A stretch of 64,000 nucleotides of DNA from Pyxidicoccus caerfyrddinensis (GTDB lineage Bacteria; Myxococcota; Myxococcia; Myxococcales; Myxococcaceae). The notes below the pieces were generated by a model, which saw only the letters and a program-made list of their open reading frames with translations, ran no database searches and was not told the origin of the DNA. The number at the start of each line of letters is the position of its first letter. Positions within the stretch are counted from its first letter, which is position 1. This document shows, in pieces, positions 9,114 through 16,725 of this stretch. The position numbers were made by a program, and so were the translations under genes. The stretch lies in contig NZ_JAAIYA010000011.1 of the NCBI RefSeq assembly GCF_010894405.1, forward strand, positions 310,001-374,000. Direction: 5' to 3'.

Positions 9114-10118
9114 TCACCCGCCGTGCGCCGCGAGCGACGCGGGCACGGTGTCGTCCGCGGGCAGGTGCACCACCAGACTGCCTTCGTCCTCCGTTGGCAG
9201 TGCCAGCCCGCCCCGCAGTCGCTGTGCGAGGTGCCGCAGCACGGCCGCCGTCTTCTCCGGCAGCGCCCTGCCTCCGCGCACGTCCACGCGCAGCCGCCAC
9301 ATGCCCAGGTCTTCCGCGGGCTCCACGCGCACCGTCACCTCCGCGCCGGACGCCGCCACGGCACGCGCGAGCGTGCGCACCAGCAAATCCACCGAGGCCC
9401 TCGGGCCCTTCAGCGCCACGGGCCGGTCCGGCAGCGTCATCGTCACGTCCGCCGTGCGGCCTCCTCGCGCCGACGAGAGGAAGGCGGAGCGGAGGAGCGG
9501 GCGCAGGTCTTCCACGCCCTCGTCCACCACCTTCGCCAGGCGCCGCTCGATGAGGGCGCCCTGGTCGTTCGCCACGCGCTGCATCCGGTCCAGGTAGCGC
9601 TGCATGGCTGGTGTCAGCGGGCCCGCGGTGCCCTTCACCATCATGTCCACGTAGCCCTTCATCACCATCAGCGGCGTGCGTAGATCGTGCGACGCCCGGG
9701 AGCGTCGCTGCTCCGCGTGCGACACCGCGCGCTCCAGCCGCTGCTTCGCTTCCAGCAGCCGCGCCTGTCGCGCTCCCGCGTCCACCTCCCGCGCGTGCGC
9801 CGCCATCAATGAGCCCCCGAAGTGCGCGAGCCGGGCAAGCATCTCCTGGTCCGTGGCGCCGAGAGGCTCGGGCCACACCACCAGCGCCTGCCGCCGCGCC
9901 GTCGTGGCACACGGCCTCGCGGGGGCGGCACGGCCGGCCCTCGCGACACACGTGCGCCCATCATAGAGAGCCGCCCCGGAAGCGCCGGTCAGCCGCAGTG
10001 CCTCGCGCACCAGGGCATCCAGCCCCGCGCGCGTGCCACACCGCAGCGCCCGCTCGGCTACCGCCGCGAGCACCCTCTCCACCCTTGCGTCGGGGTTGTC
10101 CCCAACGCGCCGCCCCAT
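9114..10118 (-). CDS. GAF/HisKA histidine-kinase-like protein with degenerate ATPase domain
   Basis: 334 residues from ATG 10118, with GGCGGG about 8 nt upstream; the frame stays open further upstream but that stretch is compositionally noncoding. The N-terminal half (about 10-105) resembles a small GAF domain. A coiled segment leads to a HisKA helix with ASHDLRTPL (His144), a good phosphoacceptor box. The region where HATPase_c should be (about 220-320) lacks the N-box Asn (LVRTLARAVAAS) and has no DxGxG or GxGxG loop, so ATP binding is doubtful. It may be a phosphotransfer or scaffold partner of another kinase. Convergent with cheA. Confidence 0.8.
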   Translation of the reverse strand: MGRRVGDNPDARVERVLAAVAERALRCGTRAGLDALVREALRLTGASGAALYDGRTCVARAGRAAPARPCATTARRQALVVWPEPLGATDQEMLARLAHFGGSLMAAHAREVDAGARQARLLEAKQRLERAVSHAEQRRSRASHDLRTPLMVMKGYVDMMVKGTAGPLTPAMQRYLDRMQRVANDQGALIERRLAKVVDEGVEDLRPLLRSAFLSSARGGRTADVTMTLPDRPVALKGPRASVDLLVRTLARAVAASGAEVTVRVEPAEDLGMWRLRVDVRGGRALPEKTAAVLRHLAQRLRGGLALPTEDEGSLVVHLPADDTVPASLAAHGG

Positions 10119-10252
10119 CCAAGCACCCGCCAGCACGCGCCAAGGTATGGGCACGGCGCGGCCGGGACGCAACACTGCCCACCCTGAGAAGCGGAAGGGC
10201 GTGGATCGGAAATCCTTTACCCTCGCTGCACCCCGTTCCTCCCGCTTTTTTA

Positions 10253-10268
10253 CTGCCCCGCGGGGCAG
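10253..10268. promoter_or_regulatory. perfect 16-bp GC palindrome in divergent region
   Basis: CTGCCCCGCGGGGCAG, a perfect palindrome next to a run of six T (10245-10251). It lies between the divergent kinase and heparinase genes, 90 bp before the latter. No U-tract follows in the sense of either upstream gene, so it looks more like an operator than a terminator. Function unknown. Confidence 0.4.
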
Positions 10269-10309
10269 GGTGATCGCGCAAACCCCTTCAACTCCTCGGA
10301 AGTACCCAC

Positions 10310-10325
10310 TGGCCGGGCGTTTGCT
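10310..10325 (+). promoter_or_regulatory. putative sigma-54 (-24/-12) promoter of the heparinase / sugar dehydrogenase pair
   Basis: TGGC at 10310-10313 and TTGC at 10321-10324, with the GG and GC separated by the required 10 nt. Initiation would fall near 10336, 23 nt before the ATG at 10359. Myxobacteria are rich in sigma-54 enhancer-binding regulators, which fits, but the match is partial (no A at the usual -21 position). Confidence 0.4.
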
Positions 10326-10358
10326 AACAGGCATCGCGACGGGCGGCGGAAGGGACGG

Positions 10359-12434
10359 ATGGGGACTCTCGACTACTACGCGGCGATCGCACGACTGGCC
10401 CCGGCAGGGCTTGCGCGGAGCGCGGTGCGGCGGGTTCAAGGCGTGGCCAGGCAGGCGCTGTATCGCCGGCGAGAGCGCGCCGACGAGGTCCAGCTCCTCC
10501 AGGCCTTCGGCGCGACGAGCGCCGACGAGCTGGCGGACCTGGCCCTCAGCCAGCGCTCCTCACGCATCTGGTGCGAAGTCTCTCATCGGGCCTCGGTGCT
10601 CGAGGCGCTCGCCGCGCTGCCCGGTGCCACCGAGCGTGCCCGGGCCCACGCGCACGCCGCGCTCCGTCAGGAGTGGAACCTCTTCGGCACGCGCGTGTCC
10701 TTTGGTGAGGGCCGTCCGGTGGACTGGTCCCTGGACCCCATCAGCGGCCACCGCTACCCGGTGGAGCCGGTGGAGCGGATGCCGCTGCACTCGACGGGTA
10801 AGGACCCGAAGTACCCGTGGGTGATGGGCCGGCTCGACAGCGCGGTGGCGCTGGCGCAGGGGTATTGGATTTCGACGACGCGCGAGGAGCGCTCGCGCTT
10901 CGCCGCCGCCTTCGTGGCGCAGACTTTGGACTTCCTGCAGGCCAACCCCGTGGGCATGGGCGTCCACTGGACGTGTGCCATGGAGATTGCCCTGCGAGCG
11001 GCCAACCTCGCGCAGGCGCTGGCCATGTTCTCCGACGCACCCGAGGTGCGCCGGCCCGAGTTCCTGGTGCCCGTGCTGGGCGCGCTTGCCGAGCACACCG
11101 CCTGGGTGGAAGCCCACCTCGAGGACAAGGGCGCGGTGCCCAACAACCACCTGGTCTCCAACTACGTGGGACTGCTGGTGGTGGGGCTGCTCTTCCCGGA
11201 GCTGCCGGGCGCGCCGCAGCAGGTGGCGCTCGCGGTGGGTGGGCTGAGAGACCAGATGGTGGCGCAGGTGCACTTCGAGGGCACGTCCTTCGAGGGCTCC
11301 ATTCCCTACCACCGGCTCTCGGTGGAGTTGTTCGCCCTGGCGTACCTCGCGGCGCGAGGCGCGGGCGTGCCGCTGGGGCCGGCGTACGACTCGCGGCTGC
11401 GCCGCATGTTCCACGCCGTGCGTGCGTGGTGCTCGGAGCAGGGGCTGGCGCCGCAGCTGGGTGACAACGACTCCGGCCGCGTCTTCCCGCTGCGTGAGCG
11501 CGAGGACAACGAGCACGGCTACCTGGTGGGCCTGGGCGCGGTACTCTTCGGCGATGCGGGCCTGGGCGGTGGCGAGCTTCCCGACGAGGCGGCGTGGCTG
11601 CTGGGCCGTGCGGGCGTGGAGCGCTTCCGCGCGCTTCCTGCCGCGCCCGCGCCGGTGTCGGTAAGTTTTCCGGAAGGTGGTTTTCACATCTTGCGCGGCG
11701 CGGGTGCCGTTATCACTGTCTGCGCGGGCAAGCAGGGGCAGGGCGGAGTCGGGGGCCACAGCCACAACGACAAACTTTCTTTCGAGCTCCACCTCGACGG
11801 GCGTCCCGTCATCGTGGATCCGGGCACGGGCACGTACACGCGAGACCCGGCCACGCGGAACTGGTTCCGCGGCACTTCGGCGCACAACACGGTGCAGGTG
11901 GATGGCGCGGAGCAGTCCACCCTCGACCCGGCGCGGCTGTTCGCGCTGCCGGAAGAGGCCCGGGCTCGCGTGGTGGCCTTCCTTCCCGGGGGCACCGTGG
12001 ACAGGCTGCTGGTCCGCCACGACGGCTACCGCATGCTGCCGGCGCCGGTGGGCATCGAGCGCACGTTCCGGCTCGACAGGTTTGAGCGCGCGTTGTCGGG
12101 GCGCGACAGGTTCATCGGCATGGGCCGGCACGATGTGGTGGGCCGGTTCCACCTGCCGGACGAGCAGGCGCGGATGGTGGCGCCGGATGTGCAGGTGTTG
12201 GCCCGAGCGCGCCGTGTGGCGGAAGGGCCGGTCGAGTTCGAGTCGCTCGCGGTGGAGCTGGGCCCGGAAGGGGCGCCCCACGCGTGGGTGATGGTGGAGA
12301 AGGGCCTGGCGCTGAAGCTGGCGCCGTCGCGGTACTCGCCAGGGTATGGCCGGGTGGTGTCGGCGCTGGCGGTGGAGTTCCGGGGGCAGGTGACTCCTCC
12401 GGTGTGGCTGAGATGGGTGGTTGTCTTCAGGTGA
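10359..12434 (+). CDS. heparinase II/III-family polysaccharide lyase-like protein
   Basis: 691 residues. The N-terminal half is an alpha-helical toroid typical of heparinase II/III and alginate lyases. The C-terminal beta domain has the family hallmark around GGHSHNDKLSFELHLDG, followed by VDPGTGTYT and GTSAHNTVQVDG. I see no convincing signal peptide, so it may be cytoplasmic or exported another way. Bacterial members often sit in capsule or exopolysaccharide clusters and act in trimming or synthesis rather than foraging; the nucleotide-sugar dehydrogenase 59 bp downstream supports that. ATG 10359 has GGAAGGGACGG just upstream. The substrate cannot be read from sequence. Confidence 0.85.
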   Translation: MGTLDYYAAIARLAPAGLARSAVRRVQGVARQALYRRRERADEVQLLQAFGATSADELADLALSQRSSRIWCEVSHRASVLEALAALPGATERARAHAHAALRQEWNLFGTRVSFGEGRPVDWSLDPISGHRYPVEPVERMPLHSTGKDPKYPWVMGRLDSAVALAQGYWISTTREERSRFAAAFVAQTLDFLQANPVGMGVHWTCAMEIALRAANLAQALAMFSDAPEVRRPEFLVPVLGALAEHTAWVEAHLEDKGAVPNNHLVSNYVGLLVVGLLFPELPGAPQQVALAVGGLRDQMVAQVHFEGTSFEGSIPYHRLSVELFALAYLAARGAGVPLGPAYDSRLRRMFHAVRAWCSEQGLAPQLGDNDSGRVFPLREREDNEHGYLVGLGAVLFGDAGLGGGELPDEAAWLLGRAGVERFRALPAAPAPVSVSFPEGGFHILRGAGAVITVCAGKQGQGGVGGHSHNDKLSFELHLDGRPVIVDPGTGTYTRDPATRNWFRGTSAHNTVQVDGAEQSTLDPARLFALPEEARARVVAFLPGGTVDRLLVRHDGYRMLPAPVGIERTFRLDRFERALSGRDRFIGMGRHDVVGRFHLPDEQARMVAPDVQVLARARRVAEGPVEFESLAVELGPEGAPHAWVMVEKGLALKLAPSRYSPGYGRVVSALAVEFRGQVTPPVWLRWVVVFR

Positions 12435-12449
12435 GTGTTGGGTCGGGGC

Positions 12450-12469
12450 GTGACCGTCACTGACGGCAC
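12450..12469. promoter_or_regulatory. inverted repeat before the sugar dehydrogenase gene
   Basis: CCGTCA-C-TGACGG with flanking GTG/CAC after a one-base bulge, 25-44 nt before the ATG at 12494. It could be an operator or a small attenuating hairpin between the two polysaccharide genes. Confidence 0.35.
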
Positions 12470-12493
12470 GTCGCATCAGGAGAGGTGAGGACG

Positions 12494-13822
12494 ATGAGGG
12501 TGATGGTTGGCAGCCCGCTGCTGGATCGCATCAAGGCGCGGGACGCGAGGGTCGGGGTCGTGGGTCTGGGTTACGTCGGTCTTCCGCTGGGCATGGCTTT
12601 CGCCGAGGCGGGCTTCCCGGTGATGGGGCTCGATATCGACAAGCGAAAGATCGACAAGATCGAGAAGGGTGAGAGCTACATCAAGCACATCCCCAGCGCA
12701 CCGCTGGCGGAGCTGAGCAAGTCGGGCAAGCTGAAGGCGACGTCGGACTTCGCGAAGGCGAAGGACATGGATTGCGTCATCATCTGCGTCCCGACGCCGC
12801 TCACGGCCTCCCGTGAGCCGGACATGAGCTACATCATCCAGACGGGTGAGGCCCTGGCGCCGTACGTGCGCCGCGGTCAGCTCTTCATCCTCGAGTCCAC
12901 CACCTACCCTGGTACGACCGAGGAAGTGCTCAAGCCCCTGCTCGAGAAGAACGGCCTCAAGGCGGGCGTGGACTTCTACCTGGCCTTCAGCCCCGAGCGT
13001 GAGGACCCGGGCAACAAGAACTTCAACACCAAGACGATTCCGAAGATCGTCGGCGGCTACTCTCCCGAGTGCGCCGAGGTGGCCTGCGCCCTCTACGGCA
13101 GCGCGCTGAAGGAAGTGGTGCCGGTCTCCTCCACCCGCGTGGCGGAGCTGTCCAAGCTGCTGGAGAACATCTTCCGCTGCGTCAACATCGCCATGGTCAA
13201 CGAGATGAAGATGCTCTGCGACCGAATGAACGTGGACGTGTGGGAGGTCATCCAGGCCGCCAGCACCAAGCCCTTCGGCTTCATGCCCTTCTTCCCGGGC
13301 CCCGGCCTCGGTGGGCACTGCATCCCCATCGACCCGTTCTACCTGACGTGGAAGGCGCGCGAGTTCGAGTTCCACACCAAGTTCATCGAGCTGGCCGGCG
13401 AGGTGAACTGGCAGATGCCCTACTACGTGGTGCAGCGCACCATGGAGGCGCTCAACAACAACAAGAGGACGCTCAACGGCGCCAGGGTCCTCTGCATCGG
13501 CGCGGCGTACAAGAAGGACATCGACGACATGCGCGAGAGCCCGTCTCTGCGCGTCATGACGCTGCTCAAGGAGAAGGGCGCGGAGCTCGAGTACCACGAC
13601 CCGTACGTCCCCGAGCTCCACAAGGGCCACGGCTTCAACATGGAGATGAAGTCGGTGCCGCTGAACACCGACAACCTCGGCCAGTACGACGCGGTCCTCA
13701 TCCTCACGGACCACTCGAACATCGACTACAGCGCGGTGGTGGCGAACTCGAACATCGTCATCGACACGCGCAACGCGACGAAGAACGTCAGCAAGGGCCG
13801 CGAGAAGGTGACGAAGGCCTGA
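12494..13822 (+). CDS. UDP-sugar 6-dehydrogenase (UDP-N-acetylglucosamine/mannosamine dehydrogenase family, WbpA-like)
   Basis: Oxidises C6 of a UDP-hexose to a uronic acid with two NAD+, feeding polysaccharide synthesis in the cytoplasm. The Rossmann motif GVVGLGYVGLPL lies near the N-terminus. GESYIKHIPS is typical of WbpA-like UDP-N-acetylhexosamine dehydrogenases, STTYPGTTEE and FSPEREDPGN are family motifs, and the catalytic Cys is in GLGGHCIPIDPFYL. The C-terminal UDP-binding domain ends in DTRNATKNV. 442 residues from ATG 12494 (AGGAGAGG upstream); GTG 12485 and ATG 12503 are alternatives. Probably co-transcribed with the heparinase-like gene. The exact sugar is uncertain. Confidence 0.92.
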   Translation: MRVMVGSPLLDRIKARDARVGVVGLGYVGLPLGMAFAEAGFPVMGLDIDKRKIDKIEKGESYIKHIPSAPLAELSKSGKLKATSDFAKAKDMDCVIICVPTPLTASREPDMSYIIQTGEALAPYVRRGQLFILESTTYPGTTEEVLKPLLEKNGLKAGVDFYLAFSPEREDPGNKNFNTKTIPKIVGGYSPECAEVACALYGSALKEVVPVSSTRVAELSKLLENIFRCVNIAMVNEMKMLCDRMNVDVWEVIQAASTKPFGFMPFFPGPGLGGHCIPIDPFYLTWKAREFEFHTKFIELAGEVNWQMPYYVVQRTMEALNNNKRTLNGARVLCIGAAYKKDIDDMRESPSLRVMTLLKEKGAELEYHDPYVPELHKGHGFNMEMKSVPLNTDNLGQYDAVLILTDHSNIDYSAVVANSNIVIDTRNATKNVSKGREKVTKA

Positions 13823-13837
13823 GCTTCTGACGAGGAG

Positions 13838-13864
13838 TTGCCCGGATACCGACCCTCCGGGCAA
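13838..13864 (+). terminator. stem-loop after the sugar dehydrogenase (first of two)
   Basis: TTGCCCGG (13838-13845) pairs with CCGGGCAA (13857-13864) around an 11-nt loop, 16 nt after the stop codon. No clear T tract follows; a second hairpin begins 2 nt later. Confidence 0.5.
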
Positions 13865-13865
13865 G

Positions 13866-13912
13866 GGTCCTCGCCTGTCGGACGTCGGGAGGGGCGTCTG
13901 GAGGCGAGGACC
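13866..13912 (+). terminator. second, longer stem-loop after the sugar dehydrogenase
   Basis: GGTCCTCGCCT (13866-13876) pairs perfectly with AGGCGAGGACC (13902-13912) around a 25-nt loop. It ends 37 nt before the next GTG start. It could terminate the upstream transcript or fold in the leader of the next gene. Confidence 0.5.
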
Positions 13913-13949
13913 TGCTCGTGTTGTGTCAGGGGTTGGATAGAGTGGGGAG

Positions 13950-15683
13950 GTGCGAACCTTCTTTCGTCCCGTACTCCCCCTGCTGGCGGCCTCGGCGGTA
14001 TTGATGGCGGCGGCGCCCGCGCCGGACGCCCGCGTGACGCTGCTCGACGCCATGGCGAGCGAGCTGGCGCGCAACCAGCAGCAGCTGAAGATGCAGAGCC
14101 ATGAGCCGCCGTACTTCATGAGCTACCAGCTCAAGGACTACGAGCAGACCGCCGTGGCGGCGCGCTATGGCGCCATCTTCATGGACGACAGCTACCGCGA
14201 GCGGAAGCTGTACGTCGACGTGCGGGTGGGCAGCTACGACTTCGACAGCTCCGTGCCGGAGGGCTTCGAGTTCAGCTTCTCCACCAAGGGCACCAGCTAC
14301 ATCGCACGCAAGGAAGGGCCGCTGGATGACTCGCCGCTGGCGCTGCGCACCGCGCTGTGGCTCATCACCGACGAGAAGTACAAGTCGGCGCTCTTCCAGT
14401 ACCTGAAGAAGAAGGGCGAGGACGTCTACTCGGTGGAGGACCCGAAGCGGCCTCCGTCCTTCACGAAGGAGAAGCCGAGCACGCTCGTGCAGCCAGCCGT
14501 GCCCGCCCCGTTCAACCGGGAGCGCTGGGTGAAGCTGTCGCGCGAGGTGTCCGGCCTGTTCAACGCCCACCCGGAGCTGTTCGACTCGGAGGTGCGTGTC
14601 ACCGCGGACAAGGTGACGCGGCTGTTCGTGTCCACCGAGGGCAGCCGCATCATCTCCGAGGAGGTGCTGTACGGCCTGCACGTCTCGGCGGTGACGCGGG
14701 CTCCGGACGGGCAGCTGCTGGACGACTCGCGCGACTTCTACTCGCCCTCGGAGGCGGGGCTTCCTGAAGACGCGAAGGTTCGCGAGGCGGCGGGGAAGGT
14801 CATCGAGGAGCTGCTCGCGCTGCGCGCGGCGCCGGCCATCGACCCGTACACGGGCCCGGCCATCCTCGCGCCCGAAGCCTCTGGCGTGCTCTTCCACGAG
14901 GCGGTGGGGCACCGGCTGGAGGGCGACAGGCAGGACGGGGACAACGAGGGCAAGACGTTCAAGGGCCAGGTGGGCAAGGCGGTGCTGCCCACGTTCCTCT
15001 CCATCCACGACGACCCGTCGCTGAAGGTGCTCAACGGGGAGCCGCTCAACGGCTACTACCAGTTCGACGAAGAGGGCGTGAAGGGGCAGCGCGTGACGCT
15101 GGTGGAGAAGGGCGTGCTGCGCAACTACCTCCTGGGGCGCCGGCCCGCGGAAGGGTTCCTCCAGTCCAACGGGCACGGGCGCAGCCAGGGCACGCTGAAG
15201 CCCGTGGCGCGCATGGCGAACCTCATCGTGGACAGCACCAAGGCGGTGAGCGACGCGGAGCTGAAGCGGCTGCTCATCAACGAGGCGAAGCGGCAGGGCA
15301 AGCCGTATGGCCTCATCATCCGCGACATCACCGGGGGCAACACCAACACGTCCAACTACGGCTACCAGGCCTTCAAGGGCGTGCCGCGCATGGTGTACCG
15401 GGTGGACGTGAAGACGGGGCAGGAGTCGCTGGTGCGCGGCGTGGAAATCGTCGGCACGCCGCTGTCGGCGGTGAACCGCATCCTCGCGTCCGGGCAGAAG
15501 CAGGGCATCTTCAACGGCTTCTGCGGCGCGGAGAGCGGCAACGTGCCGGTGTCCACCGTGGCGCCCGCGATTCTCCTCCAGGAGATGGAGCTGCAGCGCG
15601 CGATGGAGGGCAAGGACCGCCCGCCCATCCTCTCCAGCCCCGCGGCCCTGAAGGACCCGGCGATGCAGAAGGCCACGCCGTAG
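13950..15683 (+). CDS. exported TldD/PmbA-family metallopeptidase-like protein
   Basis: 577 residues. A Sec-type signal peptide (about 1-24: MRTFF, then a hydrophobic Leu/Ala stretch ending AAAPAP) is unusual, because classical TldD/TldE act in the cytoplasm. The C-terminal half is clearly TldD-like, with the metal-binding HExxxH in FHEAVGHRLEGD (His316, Glu317, His321), RNYLLGRRPA and GGNTNTSNYGYQAF. The central region about 80-290 is divergent. No TldE/PmbA partner is adjacent. The GTG start at 13950 is chosen because it yields the signal peptide; GGGGAGG abuts it too closely to be ideal. Likely periplasmic or cell-surface; substrate unknown. Confidence 0.85.
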   Translation: MRTFFRPVLPLLAASAVLMAAAPAPDARVTLLDAMASELARNQQQLKMQSHEPPYFMSYQLKDYEQTAVAARYGAIFMDDSYRERKLYVDVRVGSYDFDSSVPEGFEFSFSTKGTSYIARKEGPLDDSPLALRTALWLITDEKYKSALFQYLKKKGEDVYSVEDPKRPPSFTKEKPSTLVQPAVPAPFNRERWVKLSREVSGLFNAHPELFDSEVRVTADKVTRLFVSTEGSRIISEEVLYGLHVSAVTRAPDGQLLDDSRDFYSPSEAGLPEDAKVREAAGKVIEELLALRAAPAIDPYTGPAILAPEASGVLFHEAVGHRLEGDRQDGDNEGKTFKGQVGKAVLPTFLSIHDDPSLKVLNGEPLNGYYQFDEEGVKGQRVTLVEKGVLRNYLLGRRPAEGFLQSNGHGRSQGTLKPVARMANLIVDSTKAVSDAELKRLLINEAKRQGKPYGLIIRDITGGNTNTSNYGYQAFKGVPRMVYRVDVKTGQESLVRGVEIVGTPLSAVNRILASGQKQGIFNGFCGAESGNVPVSTVAPAILLQEMELQRAMEGKDRPPILSSPAALKDPAMQKATP

Positions 15684-15803
15684 TCCCATGCGCGGGCGTG
15701 GCCGCTGCTCCGGTGAAGGGGTCGTCCTACACCGGGCTCGCGGTGTGCCCGCACCTGCGCTCGGGGGCACTTGTGTGCGCCCTCGCGACTGCGTCTCATT
15801 CCG

Positions 15804-16718
15804 ATGATGGGTTCCGCCCGCTTCCTCGCGCTGCTCGTGCTCACCGTGGCCTTCGCCGCGCGCGCCCAGCCTGCGTCCTCCGCACCGGCCTCGCTGGAGC
15901 TGAGTCATGAGGACCGGCTGGGGTCGGAAGGGGGCTTCGAGCTGCGCTCGCTGGAGTACGTGCTGGATGGCCAGCCTCTGGCGGCGCCGTTGGACGGGAG
16001 CCGGTCCTCGCTCGCGCCCGGCATGCGCCAGCTGGACGTGCGCGTGGTGTACGAGGGGCGCTCGCCGGTCTTCTCGTACGTGGACGGCTACCGCTTCGTG
16101 ATGCGGGGGCGCGTCACGCTGGACGCGCGGCCCGGGGAGGTGGTGCGAATCACCTCCACCGCCTTCGCGCGCGAGGGCGTCACGGTGCAGTGGCAGCAGC
16201 GCCCGGCCTTCGTGCTCGCGGGCCAGCCGCAGGAGGCCGTGGTGGGAATCGAGTACGGGCCGGTGGAGAACCTGCCGCTCGCGGAGGCCGCCGCACTGCG
16301 CGCGGTGGACGAGGTGCTCGCCGAGGCCCGGCGCCGCGTGCCCGAGTCTTCGGCCCGCGCGGAGGTCTCCGCCTCGTGCGCGATGGAGCCCGTCTTCTTC
16401 CGCTACTTCGACACGCGGCTCAGTCCCGAGGCGGAAGCCGTGCTGCGGCGCTCGGCGGAGTGTCTGCTCCAGCAGCCGGCGTTGCGCGTGCGCCTGCAAG
16501 GGCACGCCGACGCGAGCGGGCCCGAGTCCGTCAACGCGTCGCTGGGCCAGGGGCGCGCGCAGTCCGTGGCTGCCTATCTCCTGTCGCTCGGCGTGGAGAA
16601 CGCGCGGCTGGTGCTGGAGTCGCAGGGAGACGCGCGGCCGCCATGCACCGAGCACACGCCCGAGTGCTTCGCGAAGAGCCGCCGCGTGGAGCTGGTCGCG
16701 GAGCCTTCGGGTCCCTGA
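15804..16718 (+). CDS. exported OmpA-family protein (peptidoglycan-binding C-terminal domain)
   Basis: 304 residues from ATG 15804. The start MMGSARFLALLVLTVAFAARA is a clean signal peptide with an ARA cleavage site. An in-frame TTG at 15771 would only add a non-hydrophobic leader. Residues about 25-170 form a beta-rich domain I do not recognise. Residues about 190-300 are an OmpA-like domain: FRYFDTRLSPEAEAVL, LQGHADASGPESVN and a GRAQSV helix, which in this family bind diaminopimelate in peptidoglycan. Cysteines in SCAME, SAECL and TEHTPECF may form disulphides. It probably tethers an envelope component to the wall. Confidence 0.85.
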   Translation: MMGSARFLALLVLTVAFAARAQPASSAPASLELSHEDRLGSEGGFELRSLEYVLDGQPLAAPLDGSRSSLAPGMRQLDVRVVYEGRSPVFSYVDGYRFVMRGRVTLDARPGEVVRITSTAFAREGVTVQWQQRPAFVLAGQPQEAVVGIEYGPVENLPLAEAAALRAVDEVLAEARRRVPESSARAEVSASCAMEPVFFRYFDTRLSPEAEAVLRRSAECLLQQPALRVRLQGHADASGPESVNASLGQGRAQSVAAYLLSLGVENARLVLESQGDARPPCTEHTPECFAKSRRVELVAEPSGP

Positions 16719-16725
16719 GCTGGCT

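Noticed and set aside
15771..15803. TTG start 33 nt upstream for the OmpA-like protein
   Set aside because: Adds a non-hydrophobic leader in front of a textbook signal peptide starting at ATG 15804.
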